Shown here: in pieces, positions 8,726 through 16,993 of the stretch | Layout: each line of letters opens with the position of its first letter | How positions within the stretch are numbered: the stretch's first letter is position 1 | Translations under genes and position numbers: made by a program | Assembly: GCA_036272915.1 (NCBI GenBank) | Contig: DATAXV010000099.1 | Span: forward strand, 1 to 42,356 | Direction of reading: 5' to 3' | Length of the DNA stretch: 42,356 bases | Origin: DATAXV01 sp036272915 | GTDB taxonomy: Bacteria; Chloroflexota; Dormibacteria; Dormibacterales; Dormibacteraceae | The notes under the pieces: generated by a model | Told to the model about the DNA's origin: nothing | Database searches by the model: none | What the model saw: only the letters and a program-made list of their open reading frames with translations

Positions 8726-9028
8726 TCAGAGGCTGACCAGCTCCGTCGAGACGTCGCTGACCATGGCCTCGGTGGCATCGTTCTCGATGAAGTCGAGCAC
8801 GTGGTGCAGGACCTCGTCGGCGTGGCGGCGGTCCGCGCTGACGCAGGCCACGGCCAGCTCGCTGAGCTGCCAGCGGTCGCCGTGGCCGACCTCGGCGGCG
8901 GCGACCTGGAAGCGGTTGCGCACGCGGCGCAGGAGGCCCCGGGTCACCTGCCTCTTGTCCTTCAGCGAGGCGCTGGCGGGGATGTGAAGGGTGACCCGGA
9001 GGACGCCGACGACGGGGGAAGTGGCCAT
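8726..9028 (-). CDS. DUF503 family protein (YlxP-like)
   Basis: A 100-residue protein starting at ATG 9028: GVLRVTLHIPASASLKDKR is the family hallmark (strand, then SLKDKR), followed by the helix RGLLRRVRNRFQVAAAEV, WQLSELAVACVSAD and a C-terminal helix of HADEVLHHVLDFI. In Bacillus the homologue YlxP lies in the nusA-infB-rbfA region and is thought to be linked to ribosome or RNA function, but its role is unclear. Here it is isolated, convergent with the CoA transferase and divergent from the solute-binding protein, 62 bp away. The open frame extends further upstream, but only this start matches the family. Confidence 0.9.
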   Translation of the reverse strand: MATSPVVGVLRVTLHIPASASLKDKRQVTRGLLRRVRNRFQVAAAEVGHGDRWQLSELAVACVSADRRHADEVLHHVLDFIENDATEAMVSDVSTELVSL

Positions 9029-9090
9029 GAGCGAGGGGCCTCGTGAGAGGTGTGGGAAACGGCTCACATGATCGCAGAGGCGCGGGCGGT

Positions 9091-10755
9091 ATGTCCCGCC
9101 GCTCCCTGCTGCGCGGGGCCGGCCTCTCCCTGCTCGCTCTGATCCCGGCCCCGGTCCTCGAGGCCTGCGCCGGGACCCGTCCCAAGCCCCGCCCGACACC
9201 CTCGCTCCGCGCCGCCAACGTGGCCGTCGAGGCGATCGCCTCCCCGGTGCGCACCTTCAACCCCGTGCTCGCCGCCGACGGTCCCAGCGAGGCGGCGGCG
9301 GCGATGCTCTTCGACAGCCTCTACACGCCGGACTATGACGGCTCGCCGCGGCCGCTCCTGGCCAGCGCCGCTCCCGAGGTCGCGGCCGACGGCACCCACG
9401 TGACGGTGCGCCTGCGCGACGCCCGGTGGAGCGACGGCGAGCCGATCACGTCGGCCGATGTCGCCTTCACCTACGGACTGCTCTCGCTGCCGGCCATGGC
9501 CTCGCTTCCCTCGCCCCTCCGGCCGCAGGTCGCTCCCCACCTGACCCAGGTCTCGGCGCCCGACCCGCAGACCGCGGTCTTCCAGCTGACCCAGCCCTAC
9601 GGCCCGTTCCTGACCACCCAGCTCGACATCGGTCTGCTCCCCCAGCACGTGTACGGCGGTCTCTCCGCCGAGGCCATCGCCACCTCCTCCCTCAACCTGG
9701 CGCCGAAGGTCGTGAGCGGCCCCTTCGGCGGCGTCGTCTCCGGCGCCGGCGGGAGCGTCTCGCTCAGCCCCAACGCCGGCTATCACGGTGGCCGGCCGAA
9801 GGTGGCCAGCTACGTGCTGACCGTCGTCCCCGACGCGGCGGACCGCTGGCGGATGCTCCGCGAGGGCTCGATCGACATCGCCTACGACCTCGACCCGCAG
9901 ACGGTGGCCGGGGCGCAGGGCGGGGCCCACCACCTCCGCATCTCCACCTTCCCCTCGCTCAGCTACGTGACCTACATGTACAACCTGGATCCGGCCAAGA
10001 GCCAGATCTTCCAGGACGCGCGCGTCCGGCAGGCGCTGTACCGCGCGCTCGACCGGCCGACCATGGCCAGGGCGATCTACCTCGGGCTGGCCACCGTCGC
10101 CGGCGCCGTCGAGCATCCTGCTTCCTGGGTCTACCTGGCCGACGACCCCGCCTACGACTACGACCCGGGCCAGGCCGAGCAGCTGCTGGGGGAGGCCGGC
10201 TTCCACCTCGGCGCCGACGGCATCCGCGCCAACGGCGACGTCAAGCTCCAGTTCCAGATGCTGACCAGCCAGGAGGACCCGGCCCTGGAGAAGGTGCTGG
10301 TCGCGATGCAGCAGGGCTGGAAGGACATCGGCATCGACGCCATCCCCATCGACGTGTCCACCGCCGAGGTCCTCGACCCCGAGCTGCAGACGGAGCGGAC
10401 CTTCGAGGTCGCGCTGACCACGGGCAGGCTCGCGCTCGATCCCGACGAGCAGGGCCTCTGGAGCCAGACCGCGTCGGCGCCGGGCGGGCTCAACGCCATG
10501 GACTACCGCAACCCCGACCTGGACGGGATCCTGAGCGTCGCGCTCGCCACGATGGACCCGGTTCAGCGGCGGCGGCTCTACCAGGACATGCAGCGGACAC
10601 TGGCGACTGACGTCCCGGCGCCGTTCCTGCTCTTCATCGACGAGGCCGTGGTCACCAGCACCAGGGTGCATGGCTTCACCCCCAACGCCTTCGCCGACAG
10701 GTTCGCCGGAAGGCGCCGATTCATCTCGCTGGTACAGTGCTCGCCACCCCGATGA
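9091..10755 (+). CDS. ABC transporter solute-binding protein, family 5 (peptide type), Tat lipoprotein
   Basis: Extracytoplasmic substrate-binding component of a dipeptide/oligopeptide ABC importer. From ATG 9091 the N-terminus is a Tat-type lipoprotein signal: SRRSLLRG, a hydrophobic stretch and lipobox LEAC with Cys26. The mature part shows SBP_bac_5 features: FNPVLAADGPSEAAAAMLFDS, the LRDARWSDGEPITSADVAFTY region, and ARVRQALYRALDR. A GTG at 9043 would add 16 residues before the signal and is less likely. The tail (ISLVQCSPPR) is encoded by sequence repeated upstream of dppD at 21.9 kb, so the native C-terminus may have been replaced at this junction. The stop overlaps the ATG of a broken dppD copy as ATGA, indicating an ancestral SBP-dppD operon or a fusion. 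Confidence 0.92.
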   Translation: MSRRSLLRGAGLSLLALIPAPVLEACAGTRPKPRPTPSLRAANVAVEAIASPVRTFNPVLAADGPSEAAAAMLFDSLYTPDYDGSPRPLLASAAPEVAADGTHVTVRLRDARWSDGEPITSADVAFTYGLLSLPAMASLPSPLRPQVAPHLTQVSAPDPQTAVFQLTQPYGPFLTTQLDIGLLPQHVYGGLSAEAIATSSLNLAPKVVSGPFGGVVSGAGGSVSLSPNAGYHGGRPKVASYVLTVVPDAADRWRMLREGSIDIAYDLDPQTVAGAQGGAHHLRISTFPSLSYVTYMYNLDPAKSQIFQDARVRQALYRALDRPTMARAIYLGLATVAGAVEHPASWVYLADDPAYDYDPGQAEQLLGEAGFHLGADGIRANGDVKLQFQMLTSQEDPALEKVLVAMQQGWKDIGIDAIPIDVSTAEVLDPELQTERTFEVALTTGRLALDPDEQGLWSQTASAPGGLNAMDYRNPDLDGILSVALATMDPVQRRRLYQDMQRTLATDVPAPFLLFIDEAVVTSTRVHGFTPNAFADRFAGRRRFISLVQCSPPR

Positions 10756-10915
10756 CGGCGTCGCAGCACTTGCATGAGGTGAGGGATCCACGCATCGTCC
10801 TCCCCATGGGGGCGGCGAGGGAATGCGGTGGACGGCGTGTCCTTCCACGTCGACGCGGGCGAGTTGCTGGGCTCATCCGGCCCGGACGGCCCAAGGGCAC
10901 GCGCAGAGCCCCCAG
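10752..10915 (+). pseudogene. dppD 5'-end remnant (peptide ABC ATPase), decayed
   Basis: From about 10732 to 10870 the DNA matches the upstream region and first 40 or so codons of the intact dppD at 21934. The ATG overlaps the stop of the binding-protein gene. It reads MTASQHLHEVRDPRIVLPMG, then loses frame through a net two-base deletion near 10810-10822. VDGVSFHVDAGELLG follows in another frame, with decaying similarity toward the Walker A region, which is destroyed (SSGPDGPRA in place of GESGSGKS). Nothing beyond about residue 55 of DppD is present. The fragment cannot encode an ATPase. It marks the left edge of the island. Confidence 0.85.
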
Positions 10916-11037
10916 GACACGTCATCCAGCACTCAAGAAGGCCGGTTGACACGATCGCGAACGTAGCTCACCGGCACTCACCGAACACCTGTCGGGGGCG
11001 CACATCTCGGCGCCGGCAGATCATTCGGACGGATCGA

Positions 11038-11066
11038 TTGACACCCCCTTACGACCAGGCTACCCT
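11038..11066 (+). promoter_or_regulatory. Sigma-70-type promoter of the isomerase gene
   Basis: TTGACA at 11038-11043 is followed after exactly 17 bp by TACCCT at 11061-11066, a near-consensus housekeeping promoter. Start would be about 11073, leaving an 85-base leader before ATG 11158. An imperfect palindrome TTTCGGTACCAAAA (11070-11083), followed by AATAAAGTCGG, overlaps the presumed start and could be a repressor site, weakly resembling the ROK-type motif elsewhere in the island. Confidence 0.7.
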
Positions 11067-11157
11067 TGTTTCGGTACCAAAATAAAGTCGGAGGATCGGG
11101 TAATCGAGGAACAGGTTGCTGCTGCTTCCGAGGGGTAATGTTGAAGGAATTGCGAGG

Positions 11158-11952
11158 ATGAAATTCAGTCTGCTGACGCACTTGATTGCCCACTCGTGGG
11201 ATCTTCCCAAACTCATTGAGACGGCCCAAGGGCTCGGGTTCGCCGGCCTCGAGTTTCGGGTGGAAGAGGCGGGAGGCCACGGGGTCGAGCTGGAGCGGAC
11301 CCAGGCGGAGAGGCGGCAGATCAGAGAGCGGGTTGAAGATGCGTACTTGGAAATAGTTGCGCTGGGGACTGGGGCGCGCCTTGACTCACCCGACGAGGCG
11401 CGGAGGCGCGAAGCCATGGACCATGTGAAGAGATATGTGGACCTTGCGACAGATCTCGGATGTACCCGCATAAGAGTCTTCGGTAATGACATTCCCGAAG
11501 GGGTGTGCAGGCAGGACTGCACAGCCTATGTAGGCGAGGGCCTCCGTTCGATTGCGGAATACTCCGACCCTGGGGGTGTGGACATTCTCCTAGAGATGCA
11601 CGGACAGTTCAATTACTGGGGTTTCGCCCTCGAGGCGGTGATGGCCGCAGATCACCCTCGCGTAGGGATCCTGTACAACTGTGATCTCAAGGACATGGTG
11701 GGAGGCTCGGTCAGTGCCACCTATGGCCGGGTCGCGAAGTGGGTCAGGCACATACACATGCATGACCTCGCATCCGGCTACCCGTACCTCGAATTGTTTC
11801 AACTCCTGCAACGGTCCGGGTATGACGGATATCTGTCTCCGGAACTCTCGACGAAGAGCCCGACCCCCGATCAATACCTGGCCCTCTACGCTACGCTCTC
11901 CAAAGCTTGGGCGGCTTGCGCTTCCCACACCTCACCCTCTTCGTATGTGTGA
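11158..11952 (+). CDS. Sugar phosphate isomerase/epimerase (xylose-isomerase-like TIM barrel)
   Basis: A 264-residue protein of the AP-endonuclease-2/xylose-isomerase-like barrel family, whose members isomerise or epimerise sugars and inositols with a divalent metal. Visible elements: LGFAGLEFRVEE (26-37) at strand 2, RIRVFGN (104-110), the metal-ligand Glu146 in LLEMHGQ, YNCDLKD (173-179), HIHMHD (198-203) and SPELS near the end. ATG 11158 follows GAAGGAATTGCGAGG. Base composition is clearly more AT-rich than the flanks, suggesting transfer. The C-terminal tail (SKAWAACASHTSPSSYV) looks atypical and may be altered. It is the first island gene, behind its own strong promoter. Substrate unknown; context favours an amino sugar or inositol derivative. 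Confidence 0.85.
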   Translation: MKFSLLTHLIAHSWDLPKLIETAQGLGFAGLEFRVEEAGGHGVELERTQAERRQIRERVEDAYLEIVALGTGARLDSPDEARRREAMDHVKRYVDLATDLGCTRIRVFGNDIPEGVCRQDCTAYVGEGLRSIAEYSDPGGVDILLEMHGQFNYWGFALEAVMAADHPRVGILYNCDLKDMVGGSVSATYGRVAKWVRHIHMHDLASGYPYLELFQLLQRSGYDGYLSPELSTKSPTPDQYLALYATLSKAWAACASHTSPSSYV

Positions 11953-12131
11953 GATGACGCGGAAGTGATGCGTTTAGGTAGCGGTCGCCGGCGCGTCACA
12001 TCAACACGTTGAATACGCCGCGGGGGAGGCCGATGCACGACCCGAACTTGAGTCAGTCAAGGCGGAGATCGTGGCCATATCAGGAGAACCACCGGGCGCC
12101 CGCTCGTCACGGGCGCGGAGGGCCGGTGCGC
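11953..12131 (+). other. Short gap between isomerase and nagB remnant, no intact gene
   Basis: Frames here are broken. One stretch (about 12030-12095) reads plausibly as coding (ADARPELESVKAEIVAISG) but matches nothing I can name and runs into non-coding-like sequence. It may be the end of another lost gene or part of the deleted nagB. Confidence 0.4.
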
Positions 12132-12372
12132 GGGACCTTCCCCACCCTCGACAGAGTCCCCACGAGCGCTCTCACCCTGACCATCCCGGCGTTGACGTCA
12201 GCGGCCCACATGGCTTGCGTCGTCCCAGGTCCGACCAAGCCGGCCACGGTGCGCAGGTTGCTGCGTGGCGCCGTCGAACCGGCCTGTCCGGCGTCGGCGC
12301 TCCGGTTACACCCGGGACGCAGTCCTCTACATGGACAGGGAGGCGTATCAAGGCGCCGCACAGGAGAGGTGA
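12132..12372 (+). pseudogene. nagB: nagB (glucosamine-6-phosphate deaminase) C-terminal remnant
   Basis: In one frame the DNA encodes FPTLDRVPTSALTLTIPAL, then AAHMACVVPGPTKPATVRRL, then ACPASALRLHP. This is the characteristic C-terminal segment of NagB-type deaminases (trp/Phe-xTLxxVP, ALTxTIPAL, CVVPGxxKAxAVR, CPASxLRxHP). The last codons (AVLYMDREAYQGAAQER, ending in TGA 12370-12372) are in a second frame, so a frameshift lies near 12315. The N-terminal two thirds, including the catalytic residues, are missing. The stop lies four bases before the GTG of the CoA transferase, so the two were probably in one operon. Intact NagB would convert glucosamine-6-phosphate to fructose-6-phosphate and ammonia, the step after NagA. 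Confidence 0.85.
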
Positions 12373-12376
12373 GACC

Positions 12377-13570
12377 GTGAATGAGGGCCCGCTCTCGGGA
12401 CTTCGCGTGCTGGATCTCACTACGGTTCTGGCCGGCCCTTACTGCACGCTGCTCCTGGCCGACGCGGGAGCCGAGGTGATCAAGGTGGAGCGTCCCGGGA
12501 CGGGTGACGCCACCAGGTCCTGGGGACCGCCTTTCCTCGACCAGGCCGGCGGCGTCTCGGCCTACTTCGCGTCGATAAACCGCGGGAAGCGCAGCGTGGC
12601 GATCGACATCCAGGCGGAGCCAGGTCGTCGCATGGTCGCGGGGCTGGTGAAAGCAGCGGATGTCGTGATCGACAACTTTCGTCCTGGAGTGATGAAGCGC
12701 CTGCACCTGGACCACGACACCCTGAAGGCGATCAGTCCGTCGGTTGTCAGCTGCTCAATCACCGGGTACGGCGCATCCAGCAGGTACGCGGACCGGCCGG
12801 GGGCCGAGGTGATCGTGGAAGGCATGTCGGGAATGATGTCGATCACCGGCACTCCCGACGGCGGCCCGGTGCGGCTGGGGAGTGCCATGATCGACATCGC
12901 GACGGGCCTGACCGCCGCGGGCCGGATTCTGGCAAGCCTGTACCGCCGCTCGACGACAGGGGTCGGCGCGCGGATCGAATGCTCGCTCTACGAGACCGCA
13001 CTGTCCGCATTGGGCACCACGATCACGACCTACACCGCATCCGGTAACGCCCCGCAGAAGTTGGGAACCCATCACGCGGGCATCTGTCCGTACGGTGCGT
13101 TCCGCACGTCGGACGGGTATGCCCTTATGGGCGTGTTCAACGACGAGAGGTGGCCCACCTTCTGTCATGTCCTTGGGCTTTCCAGTCTGGCCACCGATGA
13201 TCGGCTGTGCACCAACGCGGGGAGGCTTCGGCAGAGAAGTTACGTGCATTCTTCAATCGAACAGATGACGAGTCCGAAGCGGACGGCGGACATAGTCGGC
13301 GCGCTGGAGGGAGCGGGACTGATGGCGGCGCCGGTTCGATCGGTGCCCGAGATGTGGCGTGATCCGGACACCGCCGAACTGGGCCTCTTCGTCGAACTCC
13401 AGCAATACCGGGGCGTCTTCTCGCCACTCCTGGACAGAGCCGCACGCGGAGACGAAGGGTGTGCACGGGTGCCGACGCTGGGCGAAGATACAGCGGCCGT
13501 TCTCGCTCGTGATTGCGGCATGAGCGATCCGGAAGTGGCCCGCTGGAGGGGTGCTGGTGTCATCGGATAG
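12377..13570 (+). CDS. CaiB/BaiF family CoA-transferase (type III), island copy
   Basis: 397 residues of the formyl-CoA-transferase/CaiB fold: LSGLRVLDLTTVLAGPYCT at the N-terminus, IKVERPGTGD (35-44), VVIDNFRPGVM (97-106), and SAMIDIATGL with the presumed nucleophile Asp173, then LGEDTAAVL near the C-terminus. I place the start at GTG 12377, four bases after the nagB remnant stop and with GGAGAGG upstream; the frame is open further 5' but that part is nagB debris. It is clearly a paralogue of the protein at 7506-8678 but only moderately similar. Its acid substrate is unknown; in an amino-sugar island it might activate the acyl group released from an N-acyl sugar, which is inference. Confidence 0.92.
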   Translation: MNEGPLSGLRVLDLTTVLAGPYCTLLLADAGAEVIKVERPGTGDATRSWGPPFLDQAGGVSAYFASINRGKRSVAIDIQAEPGRRMVAGLVKAADVVIDNFRPGVMKRLHLDHDTLKAISPSVVSCSITGYGASSRYADRPGAEVIVEGMSGMMSITGTPDGGPVRLGSAMIDIATGLTAAGRILASLYRRSTTGVGARIECSLYETALSALGTTITTYTASGNAPQKLGTHHAGICPYGAFRTSDGYALMGVFNDERWPTFCHVLGLSSLATDDRLCTNAGRLRQRSYVHSSIEQMTSPKRTADIVGALEGAGLMAAPVRSVPEMWRDPDTAELGLFVELQQYRGVFSPLLDRAARGDEGCARVPTLGEDTAAVLARDCGMSDPEVARWRGAGVIG

Positions 13571-13578
13571 CCGGGTTC

Positions 13579-13638
13579 CGGTCCTCCGGACCGTGTCGCG
13601 AGTACGTGCGGACGGCACTGGCAGCCGTCTGAGCTGCC
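13579..13638. terminator. Candidate bidirectional terminator hairpins
   Basis: Two short inverted repeats lie in the 84-bp gap between convergent genes: CGGTCC/GGACCG (13579-13593, three-base loop) and GGCAGC/GCTGCC (13620-13638, seven-base loop). Neither has a T-run, so intrinsic termination is only suggested by position. Confidence 0.35.
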
Positions 13639-13654
13639 AACTCTCAGGCCGTGT

Positions 13655-14376
13655 TCAGAGGCCCAATGCCACGCCGCCCAGGCGGGGATCCGATCCTCCT
13701 GTCATGACCCCGAACTCCTCGAAGGCGATCAATTGACAGCGGCCGCCCTCGACTCGTAGCCAGGGGCCCGAGTCGACGACCTCGTGACCGCGGGACCTCA
13801 TCTCCTCGATGACCTCGCCACCGAAAGGCGACTCGATGCGCACCTCGAAGGGCGCCCCGATACGTGCCGGGTCGGTCCCTGGCACCAGGTGCCATCGCGG
13901 GGCCCCCACCGCCTGCTGGACATCCATGCCCAGGTCGACGAGGTTGGAGATCACCTGCGCGTTCCACTGCACCTGCATGTTGCCGCCTGGGGTGTTACCG
14001 ACCACCCACGGCTCACGTCCCCTGGTCAGAAGGTAGCAGTTGAGCGTGTGCATCGGTCGCTTCCCGCCGGCGAGCCGGTTCGGACTGTCCGGTTCCAGCG
14101 AGAATCCACGACCACGGTTGTTCAGTAGGATCCCGGTCTTGCCCGCCACAACCCCGCTTCCCCAGCCCGAGAACAGACTGTGTATGTAGGAAACCGCGTT
14201 GCGGTAGCCGTCGGCGTGAGACCTTCGACCAGCGCGACGGCGACGGTCGCGTCGAACGCGTTGCCTCCCTCCAGGAGAACTCGAGCTCCGGCGGCCGCGG
14301 CTTCGCTCGAGGCGGAACAGATCATGCCCTGACGGCCATATCGCATCGTGCCGGGAAGCGTGGGGTTCACGTTCAT
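13655..14376 (-). pseudogene. ggt: Gamma-glutamyltranspeptidase, large internal deletion
   Basis: The 5' end (ATG 14376) encodes a typical GGT N-terminus: MICSASSEAAAAGARVLLEGG, then NAFDATVAVALVEG. At about 14205-14210 it jumps, out of frame, to the C-terminal part of the small subunit: AVSYIHSLFSGWGSGVVAG, ILLNNRGRGFSLEP, GKRPMHTLN, VGNTPGGNMQVQWNAQ, ending GGVALGL at 13655. About 300 central residues are absent, including the Thr nucleophile that starts the small subunit after autocleavage. The product cannot be active. Intact GGT would hydrolyse or transfer gamma-glutamyl groups. Its ATG overlaps the stop of the ceramidase-like gene (ATGA), so it was the last gene of that operon. Confidence 0.88.
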
Positions 14377-15638
14377 GGCAGGGCGGTCCGGATGGCGTCG
14401 ACGGTCAGCTGCTCTGCCGACGGTGCCAGTGGAGAGGGCATTCCGAATAAACGGAACGCCCCGGTGGCTTCGTAGCCGCCCTCCATGAGCTGCGCCGCGG
14501 TGGGCAGGTAGCCCCACAAGGCATCGGAATAGCCGACCGGAAGCACCTTCCCTCTGCTCAGCTCTCTGATCTTGAACCCGTATGCCACCACCGGCTCGGC
14601 GTTCAAGGCCAGGAGTCCCAATCCCTGAGCGAGGGTGAGCCGGGCGAGTTCCAGCTCTACGTGTCCCGACTTCCATTCCAGGTTGGCGAGCAGGTATCGC
14701 GCCCACTTGCCGGTCTGGTCGTTCCGCTCGGCCAGGTCAGCCAGCTCATCGGATTCCGGCAGCCGGGCATAGGGGAGGTCGACCAGCTCGCGGCGACCCT
14801 CGATCTGTACTTCGCCGAGTGGGGTCTGCTCGCCCCCAACCGCCGCCCTGATCGCGCTCGCGAACTCCGCGGCCAGGCGGTCGACGTCTTCCTGGGTACC
14901 GCGGTAGAAGTTGCCGTCCTTGGTCAGGGCCGGGCGGATGTCGCCGGTGCATCCCTGGATGAACGCCCCGATACTGCCTTCGCCCCACTCGGTCTCCAGT
15001 TGGTCCAGCGCGGTGCCCGGGTAGTCGGGGGAGATTCGCGTCTCGTCGGACGTGGTCGGGTGACAGGTGTAATGGACCAGGAAGGCCGGCGGGCGATCAC
15101 TCCCACGGCGGAAGCTGGCGACCGTCACCACCGGATCGATCGGCCCCACCGGGTTCGGGGCCATGACGATCTGTCCGTCCCGTTCAAGGCGGCGGTGGAT
15201 GCCGATTCGACACTCCGAGTGTCCGAGGGACGCCGTGGCCGGTGCCAGGTCCGCCGCGGCGCGGGTCGCGACGTCCACCGTGCGCTTCGCGAGCTCCGCC
15301 AAGTAGGGCTGGTCGGACGGGGGCTCCAGTGACACGAGCGAGCTGACCTGGGGGCCGCAGTGGGTGTGCGTGGCATGGAGCAGCAGCAGCTCCGGCTTGA
15401 CACCGATCGCCTGCTCGATCTGCGGCCGAAGCGAGGCGACCAGATCGCCGCTCCAGCCGAGCAGATCGGCGGACACTACGGCGGCGCGCACCCCCTCCCG
15501 CTCGAAGACCAGCGCCCGCACCTTGATCGGGCGCGCCACGTCCACGAAGGGCTTCAGGCGATGCCCGAAGCCCGCCAGCGGCATCGGGTTGGCAGGCGTT
15601 ATGTCAGCGGCAGCGGCGCCCACGAGCAGCATTGACAT
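14373..15638 (-). CDS. Neutral/alkaline ceramidase-like amidohydrolase, paralogue B
   Basis: 421-residue member of the family with a neutral/alkaline non-lysosomal ceramidase N-terminal domain, a zinc amidohydrolase fold. Key elements: GAAAADITPANPMPLAGFGH at the start, VVSADLLGW, the zinc motif LHATHTHCGP (His91, His93), a second ligand region HYTCHPTT (189-196, His193), SPDYPGTALD, and GCTGDIRPAL. No signal peptide is seen, so unlike secreted ceramidases it should act in the cytoplasm, probably on an N-acyl or amide-linked compound rather than a lipid. GGGGAGGG lies four bases before ATG 15638; a second ATG at 15632 matches its paralogue's start. It lies 79 bp after paralogue A and is coupled to the GGT remnant. 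Confidence 0.9.
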   Translation of the reverse strand: MSMLLVGAAAADITPANPMPLAGFGHRLKPFVDVARPIKVRALVFEREGVRAAVVSADLLGWSGDLVASLRPQIEQAIGVKPELLLLHATHTHCGPQVSSLVSLEPPSDQPYLAELAKRTVDVATRAAADLAPATASLGHSECRIGIHRRLERDGQIVMAPNPVGPIDPVVTVASFRRGSDRPPAFLVHYTCHPTTSDETRISPDYPGTALDQLETEWGEGSIGAFIQGCTGDIRPALTKDGNFYRGTQEDVDRLAAEFASAIRAAVGGEQTPLGEVQIEGRRELVDLPYARLPESDELADLAERNDQTGKWARYLLANLEWKSGHVELELARLTLAQGLGLLALNAEPVVAYGFKIRELSRGKVLPVGYSDALWGYLPTAAQLMEGGYEATGAFRLFGMPSPLAPSAEQLTVDAIRTALP

Positions 15639-15717
15639 TGACCCTCCCCTTCCTACGCGGGCGTCAGCGACCGGCTCACCCGCTCCAGCGTCATCAACCT
15701 ATCCGTTATCCGGGCGC

Positions 15718-16977
15718 TCATGACACCACCCTTCTGATGGCGTCGAGGGTCAGTTGCTCCGCCTCGGGGACCAGGGGGGAGGGAAGCCCGCCCTTGATCG
15801 CCCCGGTTCCTTCGTAGCCACCCTCCACAAGCTGCGCCGCGGTCGGTAGGTAGCCAAATTGGCCGTTCGAATAGCCGACCGGAAGGACCACCCCTCCCTT
15901 CAGCTCCCGGACCGCGAACCCGTACGCAACCACCGGCTCCGCGTTCAGGGCGAGCAGCTCCAGGCCCTGACAGATCGTCAACCGCGACACGTCCAGCTGC
16001 ACGTGGCCGGACCGCCATCCCGGATTGTCGAGCAGATAACGTGCCCACCTGCTGTCGCGGTCACCCTGCGCGACATGGTCCTCCAGCTCGCTCTGCTCCG
16101 GGAGCGGGCAGAACGGGAGCTCGACCACCTCACGGCAACCCTCGATCGGCCCCTCCGCGAGCGGGACCTGCTCGCCCGCGAGCGCTTCTCGCACCGCGGT
16201 CGCAAGCTCACCGGCCAGCCTGTCGATGTCGTCCTGCGTCCCCCGGAAGAAGCGTCCGTCCTTCACCAGCGCCGGGCGGATGTCGCCGCAGTGCCCCTGC
16301 AGGAACGCCGCCACGCTCCCCTCACCCAGCTCCGGCTCCAGCAGGTCCATCGCGGTGCCCGGAAAGTCCGGCGAGACCCGCTTCTGGTCGGAGGTGGTCG
16401 GGTGGCAGGTGAAGTGCACGAGCACGAGCGGCGGACGGTCATTTGCGCGGTCGAAGCGGGCCACGGTAACGACGGGATCAGTCGGTCCCTCCGGATTGGG
16501 GGCCATGGTCACCTCACCACCTTCCTTCAGACGGCGATTGATGCTGAATCCAGCCTTCCCATGCGAGAGGCTCATCCCCGTCGCGTGTGCCAGGTCCGCT
16601 GCGGCCCGACGCGCGGCATCCACCGTGCGCTCCTCCAGCTCCGCGAGGTAGTCCTTGTCGGGGGCGGGCCTTATGGGCACTCGATCGGCGATCTGGGGAC
16701 CACAGTGCGTGTGCGTGGCATGGAGCAGGAGCAGCTCCGGCGCAACGCCGATCGCCTCTTGTACCCGCCTCCTCAGCGAGTCCACGAGCTCGGCACTCCA
16801 GCCCACGTGGTCGGCGGACACCACCGCGGCGCGCACCCCCTCCCGCTCGAAGACCAGCGCCCGGACCTTGATCGGGTGCGCCACGTCCTCATAGGGCTCG
16901 GGACGGTGCCCGAAGCCTGCCAGAGGCATGGGCCGGCTTGGGGTTATGTCGATGGACGCGGCGCCCACGAGCAGCAT
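15718..16977 (-). CDS. Neutral/alkaline ceramidase-like amidohydrolase, paralogue A
   Basis: 419-residue tandem paralogue of the protein at 14373-15638, similar along its whole length: GAASIDITPSRPMPLAGFGH, VVSADHVGW, LHATHTHCGP, HFTCHPTT, SPDFPGTAMD, GHCGDIRPAL, NAEPVVAYGF and YLPTAAQLVEGGYEGTG. All candidate zinc ligands are kept in both copies, and neither has a signal peptide. Divergence is clearly larger than in the SDR duplication, so both may be functional with different substrates. It begins 16 bp after the DegT stop in the same operon. Family members include true ceramidases, but soluble copies in sugar clusters are generally uncharacterised; calling this one a ceramidase in function would be unsafe. 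Confidence 0.9.
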   Translation of the reverse strand: MLLVGAASIDITPSRPMPLAGFGHRPEPYEDVAHPIKVRALVFEREGVRAAVVSADHVGWSAELVDSLRRRVQEAIGVAPELLLLHATHTHCGPQIADRVPIRPAPDKDYLAELEERTVDAARRAAADLAHATGMSLSHGKAGFSINRRLKEGGEVTMAPNPEGPTDPVVTVARFDRANDRPPLVLVHFTCHPTTSDQKRVSPDFPGTAMDLLEPELGEGSVAAFLQGHCGDIRPALVKDGRFFRGTQDDIDRLAGELATAVREALAGEQVPLAEGPIEGCREVVELPFCPLPEQSELEDHVAQGDRDSRWARYLLDNPGWRSGHVQLDVSRLTICQGLELLALNAEPVVAYGFAVRELKGGVVLPVGYSNGQFGYLPTAAQLVEGGYEGTGAIKGGLPSPLVPEAEQLTLDAIRRVVS

Positions 16978-16993
16978 GTGATCTCGCTCCCTC

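Noticed and set aside
8720..9046. Plus-strand frame starting with a GTG after TAGAGT
   Set aside because: Entirely antisense to the DUF503 gene and without any motif, although the TANNNT spacing looks promoter-like.
7290..9260. 656-codon minus-strand open frame opposite the CoA transferase
   Set aside because: Low-complexity antisense frame; the plus strand has a complete CaiB family protein with its catalytic Asp.
9064..10848. 594-codon minus-strand open frame opposite the solute-binding protein
   Set aside because: Antisense frame full of Gly/Val/Asp repeats; the plus strand has a Tat lipoprotein signal and family motifs.
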